Part shown: one piece after another, positions 27,536 through 35,945 of the stretch
Layout of the letters: each line of letters opens with the position of its first letter
Numbering within the stretch: the first letter of the stretch is position 1
Assembly: GCA_027669155.1 (NCBI GenBank)
Contig: JAQEDR010000021.1
Coordinates: 1 to 47,757 of the forward strand
Length of the DNA stretch: 47,757 bases
From: Peptoniphilaceae bacterium AM52-5BH
Lineage (GTDB): Bacteria; Bacillota; Clostridia; Tissierellales; Peptoniphilaceae
Direction: 5' to 3'
The notes under the pieces: model-generated
The model's input: the letters and a program-made list of their open reading frames with translations, nothing else
What the model was told of the DNA's origin: nothing
The model's database searches: none
Translations under genes and position numbers: made by a program

Positions 27536-27747
27536 AAGTTTTTGCTCTTATATTAGCTCTTACCGGCCTTGTATTTCTATTCTTTGCCTACAAAATTTAT
27601 TTCAAAAAGTCTTATGATTTAATCAATGGCTTTGAGAAAGACTACAAAAAGGGACTTAAGGATGAGAATTATGCGAAAAGAGTGGGTAAGATTTATTTTA
27701 TTATCTTTGTAGCTATAGAGATTTTGGCAATTTATATTTTATCTTAG
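27532..27747 (+). CDS. Small membrane protein (71 aa), unknown function
   Basis: A 71-aa protein with an N-terminal helix, a basic-acidic cytoplasmic stretch (NGFEKDYKKGLKDENYAKR) and a C-terminal helix. The central motif with the -NGF- start resembles small DUF3784-like membrane proteins, but that is only a resemblance. It is translationally coupled to the preceding gene by a 4-nt overlap and followed by a terminator. Confidence 0.7.
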   Translation: MKVFALILALTGLVFLFFAYKIYFKKSYDLINGFEKDYKKGLKDENYAKRVGKIYFIIFVAIEILAIYILS

Positions 27748-27750
27748 GAG

Positions 27751-27785
27751 GTGGATTATTATTTTTAATCCACATTAATTTTTCC
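27751..27785 (+). terminator. Terminator after the small membrane protein pair
   Basis: GTGGATTA (27751-27758) pairs perfectly with TAATCCAC (27766-27773); the sequence that follows is T-rich. Confidence 0.7.
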
Positions 27786-27832
27786 ATTTAAGGCAAACGT
27801 TTTTGTTAAAAATTAAATATAGTTCTCAATAG

Positions 27833-27861
27833 ATGACATTAAAATTTCTATATGATAAAAT
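27833..27861 (+). promoter_or_regulatory. Promoter of the hydrogenase operon
   Basis: ATGACA (27833-27838) and TAAAAT (27856-27861) are separated by 17 bp and lie 30 nt before the first hydrogenase gene, which starts after GGAGGG. Confidence 0.55.
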
Positions 27862-27890
27862 GAAATAAAGAAATAAGATAGGAGGGAAAA

Positions 27891-28385
27891 ATGAGTTTTT
27901 GCTATAAATTAGACAAGGACAAGCTAGAAGACTTTACAAGCTACTTGGAGTCTATCAAGGATGTTGATGGTTGTGTGATGCCGGCGCTTCAGAAGTGTCA
28001 AAACGTTTTCTCGTATATACCAGAGCCGGTAGTAGATTTAATGGCCCTTAAATTAAACGTTCCATCTAGCGAGATATACGGGGTGGCTACATTCTACTCA
28101 CAGTTTTCTCTAAAACCTAAGGGAGAGCATGATATCTGCGTCTGTCTGGGTACGGCTTGTTATGTCAATGGATCAGATAAGATCCTAAAATCTTTGGCAG
28201 AAGAGCTAGGAATAGAAGTAGGCGATACGACGGAAGATGGCAAGATTTCCCTAAGTGAGGCAAGGTGCGTAGGTGAATGTGGATCTAGCCCAGTTGTTAT
28301 GATAGACGGGGAAGAGTTTGTAGAAAAGGTCGATCCATCTCAGGTTCACAATATTATACATAAAGTTAGGAAGGCTGATCAATGA
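27891..28385 (+). CDS. hydC: NAD-dependent/bifurcating [FeFe] hydrogenase subunit C (NuoE-like)
   Basis: A 164-aa thioredoxin-like [2Fe-2S] protein of the NuoE/HndA/HydC family. Cluster ligands are visible as CLGTACYVNGS and CVGECGSSP; the N-terminal half has ALQKCQNVFSYIPEPV, typical of the helical part of NuoE. It passes electrons between the flavin subunit and the hydrogenase. It overlaps the next gene by 4 nt, and the order C-B-A matches trimeric hydrogenases that couple NADH and ferredoxin to H2. Confidence 0.93.
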   Translation: MSFCYKLDKDKLEDFTSYLESIKDVDGCVMPALQKCQNVFSYIPEPVVDLMALKLNVPSSEIYGVATFYSQFSLKPKGEHDICVCLGTACYVNGSDKILKSLAEELGIEVGDTTEDGKISLSEARCVGECGSSPVVMIDGEEFVEKVDPSQVHNIIHKVRKADQ

Positions 28386-29962
28386 ATAAGAAAGAATTAT
28401 TAAATCTTAAGGAAAAGTCTCTAGCAAATCTTAGAGAAAAAATAGATTACGAGAAAATTTATGAAGATGATGAAGGTAATTTTAAGCTTAAGGGAGATTT
28501 TTTTGAAAATCAAAAAAGATTAGTCCTTAAAAACTGTGGCATAATAGATCCTTCGTCAATCGAAGATTACATAGCCTTAGATGGATATGAGGCTTTATAT
28601 AAGGCGATTTTTGAATTGGACAGAAAAGAGATAATTGACATAGTAAAAGATTCAGGCCTTAGAGGAAGAGGTGGAGCAGGTTTTCCTGCTGGAAGAAAAT
28701 GGGAAGCTGCTTTCTTTCAGGATACTGCCACTAAATACATAATTTGTAATGCAGACGAAGGAGATCCCGGGGCTTTTATGGATAGGTCTGTCCTAGAACT
28801 AGATCCACATTCTGTACTTGAAGCGATGGCAATATGTGCAAGGGCCGTAGGCTCAAATAAGGGCTTCATATATGTTAGAGCAGAGTACCCAAAGGCAGTC
28901 AGAGCTCTTGAAATTGCAATTGATCAGGCTAAAAAATACAATCTTTTGGGAGATAATATACTAGGTTCAGACTTTTCTTTTGATATAGAGCTAAGACTTG
29001 GAGCTGGTGCCTTTGTATGTGGTGAGGGAACGGCCCTAATGGAGTCAATAGAAGGAAGACGAGGCATGCCTCGTAACAAGGAATATAGGACAACTGTAAG
29101 AGGGCTATGGGGAAAGCCTACGGTAATAAATAACGTAGAGACTTTTGCAAATATCGCTCAAATTATTAATAAGGGACCTGATTGGTTTAGGTCTTTTGGA
29201 ACAGAAAAATCACCTGGAACCAAGGTTTTTGCCCTATCTGGTAAGGTTAAAAATGCAGGGCTTGTCGAAGTAGAGATGGGAACTAGTATAAATGAAATAG
29301 TTTATCGTATAGGAAAAGGTATCCAAGACGATAAGGATGCTAAAGCAGTACAGACTGGGGGCCCTTCTGGAGGTTGTATTCCTAAAAGACTTTTCGATAC
29401 TGCCTGTGACTTCGAATCTTTGGGAGCAATAGGGTCTATTATGGGTTCTGGCGGCATGGTCGTGATGGATGAAGAGGACTGTATGGTTGATGTTGCGAGA
29501 TTTTTCCTAGAGTTTTCAGTAGATGAGTCATGCGGTAAGTGTACTCCTTGCAGGATTGGCAATAAGAGATTATTCGAAATGCTCGATGATATTAAGAAAG
29601 GCAAAGCAAATCATGAAACACTTGAAAAGCTAGAAGAATTATCAGAAATAGTCTCTGAAGCTTCACTTTGCGGACTTGGCAAGTCTAGTCCTAATCCAAT
29701 TATTTCCACAATGAGATATTTCTATGATGAATATGAGGCTCATGTAGATCATGATAAAACCTGTCCTGCCAAAAGATGTATAAGTCTTTTAAATTATATC
29801 ATCGGAGAAGACTGTATAGGGTGTGGCAAGTGTAAGAGGCTTTGTCCTAATGAGGCAATCAGCGGAGAAGCTCGTAAAAGACATGAAATAAATCAAGAGA
29901 AATGTATCAAGTGCGGACAATGTAGAGATAATTGCCCAATAGAAGCAATAGCTTTGGTCTAG
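28382..29962 (+). CDS. hydB: NAD-dependent/bifurcating [FeFe] hydrogenase subunit B (NuoF-like, flavoprotein)
   Basis: A 526-aa NuoF-type subunit. LRGRGGAGFPAGRKW and NADEGDPGAFMDR mark the FMN/NADH sites; ESCGKCTPCRIG with a later Cys (LCGLGK) binds [4Fe-4S]. The C-terminus carries two ferredoxin motifs (CIGCGKCKRLCPNEA and CIKCGQCRDNCPIEA). The N-terminal [2Fe-2S] thioredoxin-like domain present in longer HydB/HndC proteins is missing: the first 60 residues have no cysteine. With HydA and HydC it probably forms a soluble complex that uses NADH and reduced ferredoxin together to make H2, or the reverse. Confidence 0.93.
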   Translation: MNKKELLNLKEKSLANLREKIDYEKIYEDDEGNFKLKGDFFENQKRLVLKNCGIIDPSSIEDYIALDGYEALYKAIFELDRKEIIDIVKDSGLRGRGGAGFPAGRKWEAAFFQDTATKYIICNADEGDPGAFMDRSVLELDPHSVLEAMAICARAVGSNKGFIYVRAEYPKAVRALEIAIDQAKKYNLLGDNILGSDFSFDIELRLGAGAFVCGEGTALMESIEGRRGMPRNKEYRTTVRGLWGKPTVINNVETFANIAQIINKGPDWFRSFGTEKSPGTKVFALSGKVKNAGLVEVEMGTSINEIVYRIGKGIQDDKDAKAVQTGGPSGGCIPKRLFDTACDFESLGAIGSIMGSGGMVVMDEEDCMVDVARFFLEFSVDESCGKCTPCRIGNKRLFEMLDDIKKGKANHETLEKLEELSEIVSEASLCGLGKSSPNPIISTMRYFYDEYEAHVDHDKTCPAKRCISLLNYIIGEDCIGCGKCKRLCPNEAISGEARKRHEINQEKCIKCGQCRDNCPIEAIALV

Positions 29963-29971
29963 GAGGTTTGT

Positions 29972-31705
29972 ATGCTTAAGTTAAAGATAAATAATAGAGA
30001 AGTAGAAGTTAAAGAAGGCTCTACAATCTTAGAGGCTGCAAGAATTTTAAATATCAAGATTCCAACCTTATGTCATATGGATCTCCATGATATAAAGTTT
30101 GTAAATAAGCTTGCTTCCTGCAGGGTGTGTTTGGTAGAAGATATAGACAAGGACAAATTAATCCCTTCCTGTGCGACTTTCGTAAAAGATGGAATGAATA
30201 TAGTAACGGATAGCCAAAGGGTAATCAGGGCGAGGAGGGCTATTGTTGAGCTACTCTTATCAGACCATCCATCCGACTGCCTAAAATGTGCCAAAAACTT
30301 AGACTGCACTCTCCAAGAGCTTGCTCATGATTTAAATATAAGAGAGATAAGATACAAGGGAGAGATGAGGACTCTTCCGATTGATGATAATTCATACTCA
30401 CTAATCAGAGATCCAAACAAGTGCATCCTTTGCAGACGATGTGAGACCATGTGTAACGAGGTACAAACCGTGGGAGCTCTTGCAGAAGTTGGAAGAGGCT
30501 TTTACACCCATGTTGGCTCAACTTTTAATAGGTCCATGTTTGAGACCACCTGTACATTTTGTGGTCAATGCCTATCAGTTTGTCCTACAGGAGCTCTTAC
30601 AGAAAAATCAAATGTTTCAGAAGTATGGAGGGCCCTAGCATCTGACAAACACGTTATAGTCCAAGTTGCCCCAGCAGTTAGGGTTGCCCTAGGTGAGATG
30701 TTCGGTATGGAAGTGGGATCTAATGTCGAAGGTAAAATCGTCACAGCCCTAAGGAGATTGGGTTTTGATAGGGTGTTTGATACCAACTTTGCAGCAGACC
30801 TTACCATAATGGAAGAAGCTAACGAATTTGTAAATAGACTAAGAGGGGAAGGAGAGCTACCAATCCTTACATCTTGTTGTCCAGGTTGGGTCAACTTTAT
30901 GGAACAACAGTTCTCTGACATGATCGATATCCCATCTACTTGCAAGTCACCTCACGAGATGTTTGGAGCAATTGCTAAGTCTTTCTACGCTGATAAAGAA
31001 GGAATAGATCCAGAAGATATAGTTGTCGTATCTGTAATGCCTTGTATTTCCAAAAAATACGAAGCTAAAAGAGATGAGCTAGAAAATGAAGGCTATTCAG
31101 ATGTAGATACAGTAATTACGACAAGAGAGTTAGCAGAAATGATTAAGGAAGTTGGAATTGACTTTATTTCTTTAGAAGATAGTGATTTTGATAATCCTAT
31201 GGGAGAGTCTACAGGAGCTGGAGATATATTCGGTACAAGTGGCGGAGTTATAGAAGCAACTGTCCGCACTGCCTATAAGATGATTACAGAAAAGGACCTA
31301 GAGGAAGTCGAGTTTTATGATCTAAGAGGGCTTGATGGAATAAAATATGCGACAGTTGATATAGAGGGAAGAGAGATTAATATAGCTGTTGCCAATGGCT
31401 TGGGTAATACAAGAAGACTCTTAGAGAAATTAAAGAATAAAGAAATCTCCCTGGATGCCATAGAAGTAATGGCCTGTCCTGGAGGCTGCATAGGTGGAGG
31501 AGGCCAGCCTTATCATCGTGGAGATATTTCTATTCTAAAGAAAAGATCAGAAGGGCTCTACAAACTGGATGAATCCAAAAAGCTTAGAAAATCCTATGAA
31601 AATCCATATATTAAGAGCTTGTATGAAGAATACTTAACTGAGCCTGGATCTCAAAAAGCCCATGAGCTTCTTCACACATCATACAAAGCTTCTCCAAAAC
31701 TATAA
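29972..31705 (+). CDS. hydA: [FeFe] hydrogenase catalytic subunit
   Basis: A 577-aa hydrogenase about the length of CpI. In order: plant-type [2Fe-2S] domain (CHMDLHDIKFVN, CRVCLVE), the His-ligated [4Fe-4S] site (HPSDCLKCAKNLDC), two [4Fe-4S] motifs (CILCRRCETMC; CTFCGQCLSVCP) and the H-cluster signatures TSCCPGW, MPCISKKYEAKRDE and MACPGGCIGGGGQP. All cluster cysteines are present, so it should be active. Together with NuoE- and NuoF-like subunits it fits group A3 (electron-bifurcating) hydrogenases. The maturases HydE, HydF and HydG are not in this window. Confidence 0.96.
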   Translation: MLKLKINNREVEVKEGSTILEAARILNIKIPTLCHMDLHDIKFVNKLASCRVCLVEDIDKDKLIPSCATFVKDGMNIVTDSQRVIRARRAIVELLLSDHPSDCLKCAKNLDCTLQELAHDLNIREIRYKGEMRTLPIDDNSYSLIRDPNKCILCRRCETMCNEVQTVGALAEVGRGFYTHVGSTFNRSMFETTCTFCGQCLSVCPTGALTEKSNVSEVWRALASDKHVIVQVAPAVRVALGEMFGMEVGSNVEGKIVTALRRLGFDRVFDTNFAADLTIMEEANEFVNRLRGEGELPILTSCCPGWVNFMEQQFSDMIDIPSTCKSPHEMFGAIAKSFYADKEGIDPEDIVVVSVMPCISKKYEAKRDELENEGYSDVDTVITTRELAEMIKEVGIDFISLEDSDFDNPMGESTGAGDIFGTSGGVIEATVRTAYKMITEKDLEEVEFYDLRGLDGIKYATVDIEGREINIAVANGLGNTRRLLEKLKNKEISLDAIEVMACPGGCIGGGGQPYHRGDISILKKRSEGLYKLDESKKLRKSYENPYIKSLYEEYLTEPGSQKAHELLHTSYKASPKL

Positions 31706-31768
31706 GATTATATAAGGATTATTGGGGTAGATATGTAAGGAAGATGAATAGTAGAAGAAAGGATTATT

Positions 31769-32080
31769 ATGAGAAAAGAAATTAAAAGAGAATGGGATTT
31801 TGAACTATATTTTAAGCCAGATTGTCCATTTTGCCTCAAGGTTCTTAATTATTTTAAGGAAAATGACATAATAAAATTCCCTTCATATAACATAGAAGAT
31901 GTTGTTTCAGGATATGAAAACCAAGATAAATTATATGAAGTAGGCGGCAAGGTTCAAGTTCCTTGTATGGTAATAGATGGCAAGGCCATGTATGAATCAG
32001 ACGATATAATAGCCTATGCCAAGGAAAATTTCCTAGAAAAAGCCAAAGAAAATAAGGCTAAGAGGGAAGAAAATAAGTAA
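31769..32080 (+). CDS. Glutaredoxin-like thiol protein
   Basis: A 103-aa thioredoxin-fold protein with active site CPFC at residues 19-22 and the cis-proline loop VQVPCMVIDG. It is a glutaredoxin or related small reductase acting on protein or low-molecular-weight thiols in the cytoplasm. The C-terminal tail is highly charged (KENKAKREENK). It follows the hydrogenase operon by 63 nt without a clear terminator, so read-through from that operon is possible. Confidence 0.88.
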   Translation: MRKEIKREWDFELYFKPDCPFCLKVLNYFKENDIIKFPSYNIEDVVSGYENQDKLYEVGGKVQVPCMVIDGKAMYESDDIIAYAKENFLEKAKENKAKREENK

Positions 32081-32098
32081 AAGATTTTAATCTTATAA

Positions 32099-32196
32099 AT
32101 AAATCGTTCCATTCTTAGAATTTAACTCTTAGGGTAGCTGGGCTTCTGAGCCCTTTACCTGTTGGAGACTTCATCTAAGATATGGAACGATTTTTA
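32099..32196. ncRNA. Structured RNA or bidirectional terminator between convergent genes
   Basis: A nested stem structure of about 95 nt. The outer stem pairs AAATCGTTCCAT (32101-32112) with ATGGAACGATTT (32182-32193), the next CTTAGA with TCTAAG, then AGGGTA with TACCT, and the tip GGGCT-TCTG-AGCCC. On the plus strand it ends in TTTTTAAATT. It lies between the end of the glutaredoxin gene and the end of the helicase gene, so it may simply terminate both. The multi-tier internal structure is more elaborate than needed for that. I cannot match it to a known riboswitch. Confidence 0.55.
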
Positions 32197-32202
32197 AATT
32201 AA

Positions 32203-33813
32203 CTATTTATTTGATTCTTCTATCTTGACCTTTTTGCCAGAAATTTTCTTATTATCAAGTGCCCTAATTGCCTTAAAGGCTTCAGATTTTTCTATATCTA
32301 TAAAGCTATAGGATTTTTGGATTCTAATTTGGCCGATCTTATCTTTTGGAATTTTGGCCATCCTAGCTAAGGCCTTTATTATCTTATCCTTGGTAAAGTT
32401 ATCGATCTTACCCCTGTTCATAAAGAGGGTTGCCATTTCCTTATCGTATTTATTCTTATTTTTATTTTTTGATCCATCCTTTGTCTTTTTCTTTGCTTTA
32501 CTATCAATTCCTTCAAGTTTTTCGTGATTGTTATTAGCAGCTAATTTATCTTTAAGTAGGACCTGGCAGATCATAAAAGGATCATAGCCTTTTTCCATAA
32601 GTCTTATGAGTATATCTTTTTCCCTATCAAGCTTTTCCTTATTATCGAGCTTTGATGATATCTCCTCTATAAGACGGAGGTCACTTTGCCTATCCATTTG
32701 GACAAGGGTTGGGACATACATCTGTTTAATATTGGCCTTTGTATAGTTTTCTATTTGCCTTAGTCTATTATTATCACGACCCGAAATTAGAGAAAAACTA
32801 AGGCCGCTTTTTCCAGCTCTAGCTGTTCTTCCAATCCTGTGGACATAGTATTCATCAAGTTGTGGCATATCATAGTTAAAGACAATATCTACATCATCCA
32901 CGTCAAGACCACGAGCGGCTATATCAGTTGCTACAAGAATTTGGATGGTTTTATTTCTAAATTTCTTCATAACTTGGTCACGACTACTTTGTTTGAGATC
33001 TCCATGGAGACCATCTACTAGGTAGTTTTTCTTGGTGAGGCTTTCTACTAGTCTATCGACTTTTCTTTTGGTATTACAAAATATGATAGCAAGGTTTGGC
33101 TTATGAATCTCTAGAAGTCTGGTCAAGGATTCTTCCTTCATAGATTCTTTAAGCTTAATATAATATTGGTCGATTCTTTCTACTGTTACTTCTTCACCTT
33201 TTATTTCGACCCTTACAGGATTATTTTGATAAATCCTAGAAAATTCTTGGATTTCAGATCCCATAGTTGCTGAAAAGAAGCAAGTCTGTCTATCAGGATT
33301 TGTCCTATCAAGGATGAATTTCATATCATCCCTAAAGCCCATATCGAACATCTCGTCAGCCTCATCTAAGACTACTACTTTGACCTGATCAAGTTTTAGG
33401 ACCTTTCTTCTCATAAGATCCATTAGTCTTCCTGGAGTTCCAACTACAATTTCTACTCCCTTTTTTAGGCTCTTGATTTGCTTTACAATGTGACTTCCGC
33501 CATAGACGGGAAGGATTCTGATTTCTTTCTTGTATTTACAAAGCTTTTCGATTTCTTTTGATACTTGGATACAAAGCTCTCTTGTTGGACAGAGGATGAG
33601 GGCTTGAGTTACTCCGTTCGCCTCTATATTTTCTATAATAGGTATGGCAAAGGCCGCAGTTTTCCCACTTCCTGTTTGAGATTTTCCTATCAAATCGCTC
33701 CCTTCCAAAAGATGGGGGATAGATTCTTCTTGGATGGGACTCGCCTTTTCGTAGCCTAAATCATCAAGTGCCCTTAAGATTTCATTTCCAATATTTAATT
33801 CATTAAATTTCAT
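32203..33813 (-). CDS. DEAD-box RNA helicase with DbpA-type RNA-binding tail
   Basis: A 536-aa helicase: FNELNIGNEILRALDDLGYE (Q motif region), SQTGSGKTAAF (motif I), PTRELCIQV (Ia), VVLDEADEMF (II), FFSATM (III) and ARGLDVDDVD with HRIGRTARAG (V-VI). After a lysine-rich linker, the last 75 residues (ATLFMNRGKID to GKKVKIEE) form a DbpA-type RNA-binding domain that in known members recognises structured RNA, often 23S rRNA. Probably acts in ribosome assembly, RNA decay or cold adaptation (CshA/DeaD type). A single-gene unit on the minus strand. Confidence 0.93.
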   Translation of the reverse strand: MKFNELNIGNEILRALDDLGYEKASPIQEESIPHLLEGSDLIGKSQTGSGKTAAFAIPIIENIEANGVTQALILCPTRELCIQVSKEIEKLCKYKKEIRILPVYGGSHIVKQIKSLKKGVEIVVGTPGRLMDLMRRKVLKLDQVKVVVLDEADEMFDMGFRDDMKFILDRTNPDRQTCFFSATMGSEIQEFSRIYQNNPVRVEIKGEEVTVERIDQYYIKLKESMKEESLTRLLEIHKPNLAIIFCNTKRKVDRLVESLTKKNYLVDGLHGDLKQSSRDQVMKKFRNKTIQILVATDIAARGLDVDDVDIVFNYDMPQLDEYYVHRIGRTARAGKSGLSFSLISGRDNNRLRQIENYTKANIKQMYVPTLVQMDRQSDLRLIEEISSKLDNKEKLDREKDILIRLMEKGYDPFMICQVLLKDKLAANNNHEKLEGIDSKAKKKTKDGSKNKNKNKYDKEMATLFMNRGKIDNFTKDKIIKALARMAKIPKDKIGQIRIQKSYSFIDIEKSEAFKAIRALDNKKISGKKVKIEESNK

Positions 33814-33841
33814 TTATTTTCCTTTTATATATATTACAAAC

Positions 33842-33869
33842 AAAAAAGCAGTCGTCATCAGACAACTGC
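33842..33869 (-). terminator. Terminator of the dha operon
   Basis: Read on the minus strand, GCAGTTGTC and GACGACTGC form a 9-bp stem (one G-U pair) with a 4-nt loop, followed by six T. It closes the dhaKLM unit 39 nt after dhaM. Confidence 0.85.
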
Positions 33870-33907
33870 CAAATACTAGATATATTATCCCTCTTTATTT
33901 TTTATAA

Positions 33908-34294
33908 TCAATCCAATTTGCTAAATTTATAGGAACTAATCATCTCTTTTATATCATCTAGGCTAGTTTCTTCATCAATAGCTAGACTCATCTCTAGGGC
34001 TGATTCAACTAGTGGACTTCCTGCAATGATAGTTTTTTCTTGTAGGCCTTCGTCAAGCATTGAGTAAGCTGTTTCTACATTCATCATGGATGAGCCCATA
34101 TCGAAGAAAACTACAAGACCATCTGAGGCAAGTTCATTCATCTTGGCAAAGATCTCTTCGAAATTTGAACCTAGATTTCCTTCATCATCTCCACCGGAAT
34201 ATTCAATCCTAACTCCTTGGGCCATTTGCTCAATTATATCAGTTAGACCCTTGGCCAAGTCCTTGCTGTGGCTTGCTATCAATACATTAATCAT
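33908..34294 (-). CDS. dhaM: Dihydroxyacetone kinase phosphotransfer subunit DhaM
   Basis: A 128-aa protein of the EIIA-mannose fold. The N-terminal MINVLIASHSKDLAKGL carries the His that accepts phosphate from HPr, and FFDMGSSMMNVETA is typical of DhaM. It phosphorylates ADP bound to DhaL. Only the EIIA domain is present (no fused HPr or EI domain, unlike E. coli DhaM). ATG at 34294 overlaps the end of dhaL by 8 nt and has TGGAG upstream; an in-frame TTG 12 nt earlier lies in that ribosome binding site. Confidence 0.92.
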   Translation of the reverse strand: MINVLIASHSKDLAKGLTDIIEQMAQGVRIEYSGGDDEGNLGSNFEEIFAKMNELASDGLVVFFDMGSSMMNVETAYSMLDEGLQEKTIIAGSPLVESALEMSLAIDEETSLDDIKEMISSYKFSKLD

Positions 34295-34886
34295 TATTTT
34301 CTCCAAAGGCTTTTTTGATTATTAGATAAGAGCTATAGGCACCTGGATCTATGTGGCCAATAGATCTTTCGCCAACATAAGATGCTCTACCTTTTAGGGC
34401 CTTGATTTCTTTTGTGTAGGTCATTTTCTCTTCAGCGATTTTTATTACATCATCAAGATTTTTATCTTCCTTTAATGCATTAGCAACTGGCTCCAGTACA
34501 TCAACCATAGTCTTATCACCAACTTGAGCCTTACCTCTTTTCTTAACAGCAGCAATTCCTTCGTCGAAGGCCTTATTTAGTTCATCTCTCGATAAATCTT
34601 CCTTGCCATCAAGTGCTTTGGCAAAGCTCATGAAAAACGAACCGTAGAGGGGACCGCTCGCTCCACCTACCTTAGATAGGAGATTCATAGCAATCTTATT
34701 GAAAAAGTCTTTGAGGCTTGAATAGTCTTTGTCTAGGTCAGCTTTTATAGCCTTAAAGCCCTTGGCCATATTGTAGCCGTGGTCCGCATCTCCTATGCTC
34801 CTATCCAAATCTGTAAGGTATTCTTCATTTTCAATTATTTCATCTGAAATTTCTGCAAATAAAACTTTTAACTTATCTATATTCAT
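34287..34886 (-). CDS. dhaL: Dihydroxyacetone kinase ADP-binding subunit DhaL
   Basis: A 199-aa all-helical subunit with the Mg-ADP binding motif IGDADHGYNMAKGF and the loop GGASGPLYGSFF. It carries a permanently bound nucleotide that is rephosphorylated by DhaM and passes phosphate to dihydroxyacetone on DhaK. Overlaps dhaK by one base and dhaM by 8 nt. Confidence 0.94.
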   Translation of the reverse strand: MNIDKLKVLFAEISDEIIENEEYLTDLDRSIGDADHGYNMAKGFKAIKADLDKDYSSLKDFFNKIAMNLLSKVGGASGPLYGSFFMSFAKALDGKEDLSRDELNKAFDEGIAAVKKRGKAQVGDKTMVDVLEPVANALKEDKNLDDVIKIAEEKMTYTKEIKALKGRASYVGERSIGHIDPGAYSSYLIIKKAFGENND

Positions 34887-35863
34887 TATCTTCTTCCTAC
34901 CTTAACCTCTCTATCGAGATATTTTAATATTTGATCATCTACAGCGAATAATGTAAGGGAAAATCCGGCCATATCCATACTTGTCATGTAGTTTCCAACA
35001 TATGTTCTCTTGATATCTAGGGAATTTTCCTTAAGATAATCGCTAACGAAATTATTTACTAGATATAGTTCCATTTCTGTAGTTTGGCCCATACCATTTA
35101 CCATTAGGGCGTAGTCTTTTTTGTCTTTAGGTATTTCCTCTAGTAGTCTGTCGACCATTTCCTTGGCCATTGTATCAGCACTTTGGATTTTTTCTTTCTT
35201 GATTCCCTCTTCGCCGTGGATTCCAATACCCATTTCGATTTCGTCTTCTTCTAGGCTAAAGCTTTCCTTGCCGTCATTTGGATTGGTGCAAGGTTTTGTA
35301 GCAAGTCCTATGGTTTTGATATTTTGAACAATTTCTTCTGCCTTTGCTTTTATCTCTTCAAGGCTCTTTCCTTCCTCAGCCATAGCACCTAAAACCTTGT
35401 GGACGAAGATAGTTCCAGCAACTCCACGTCTGTCCTCATAGTTTTCTATAGCTATATCATCTCTTACGATAATAGAGTCGACCTTAATATCTTCCATTTC
35501 AGCCATTTCTTGGGCGATTTCAAAGTTCATTACGTCGCCTTGGTAGTTTTTGATGACCATAAATACACCACTACCGCTATCAGCTTTCTCTATTGCTTTT
35601 AAGATTTGATCTGGAGTAGGGGAGGTGAAGATGCTGCCGCATATAGCACAATCAAGCATGCCCTCTCCAACGTAGCCTGCGTGGGCTGGCTCATGGCCAC
35701 TTCCTCCACCAGAGATTATTCCGACCTTGCCTTCTCTTGCAGGTCCCTTTCTTGCGACAACTGTACTATCTTCGAGTCTTTCTATAATCCCTCCGTTAGC
35801 CTTCACTAGGCCATCAATCATTTGATCAATTATCAAATCTACGTCGTTGATGATTTTCTTCAT
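34886..35863 (-). CDS. dhaK: Dihydroxyacetone kinase substrate-binding subunit DhaK
   Basis: A 325-aa subunit with GGGSGHEPAHAGYVG (substrate pocket) and MGIGIHGEEG, whose His forms the covalent hemiaminal with dihydroxyacetone. With DhaL and DhaM it converts dihydroxyacetone to its phosphate using PEP via the PTS, feeding glycerol or triose use into glycolysis. It starts after AAGGAGAATATT. First gene of the operon; I see no clear regulator gene nearby. Confidence 0.95.
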   Translation of the reverse strand: MKKIINDVDLIIDQMIDGLVKANGGIIERLEDSTVVARKGPAREGKVGIISGGGSGHEPAHAGYVGEGMLDCAICGSIFTSPTPDQILKAIEKADSGSGVFMVIKNYQGDVMNFEIAQEMAEMEDIKVDSIIVRDDIAIENYEDRRGVAGTIFVHKVLGAMAEEGKSLEEIKAKAEEIVQNIKTIGLATKPCTNPNDGKESFSLEEDEIEMGIGIHGEEGIKKEKIQSADTMAKEMVDRLLEEIPKDKKDYALMVNGMGQTTEMELYLVNNFVSDYLKENSLDIKRTYVGNYMTSMDMAGFSLTLFAVDDQILKYLDREVKVGRR

Positions 35864-35945
35864 AATATTCTCCTTTTTTCCTTTAAGTTAAGGTCTATTT
35901 ACAAAATATATACCCATTTTCTTTGCAAATTAGAGAATAATAAAA

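Noticed and set aside
30441..30638. Open frame on the plus strand inside hydA, and several long minus-strand frames in hydA and hydB
   Set aside because: They overlap well-defined hydrogenase domains, have no ribosome binding sites and encode low-complexity products, so they are shadow frames.
32099..32196. Known riboswitch or 6S RNA between the glutaredoxin and helicase genes
   Set aside because: The element lies downstream of both convergent genes, so it cannot be a 5' leader, and I could not match the core to a known class.
35121..35809. Several open frames on the plus strand within dhaK
   Set aside because: They are antisense to a clear, motif-complete dhaK and look like no protein family.
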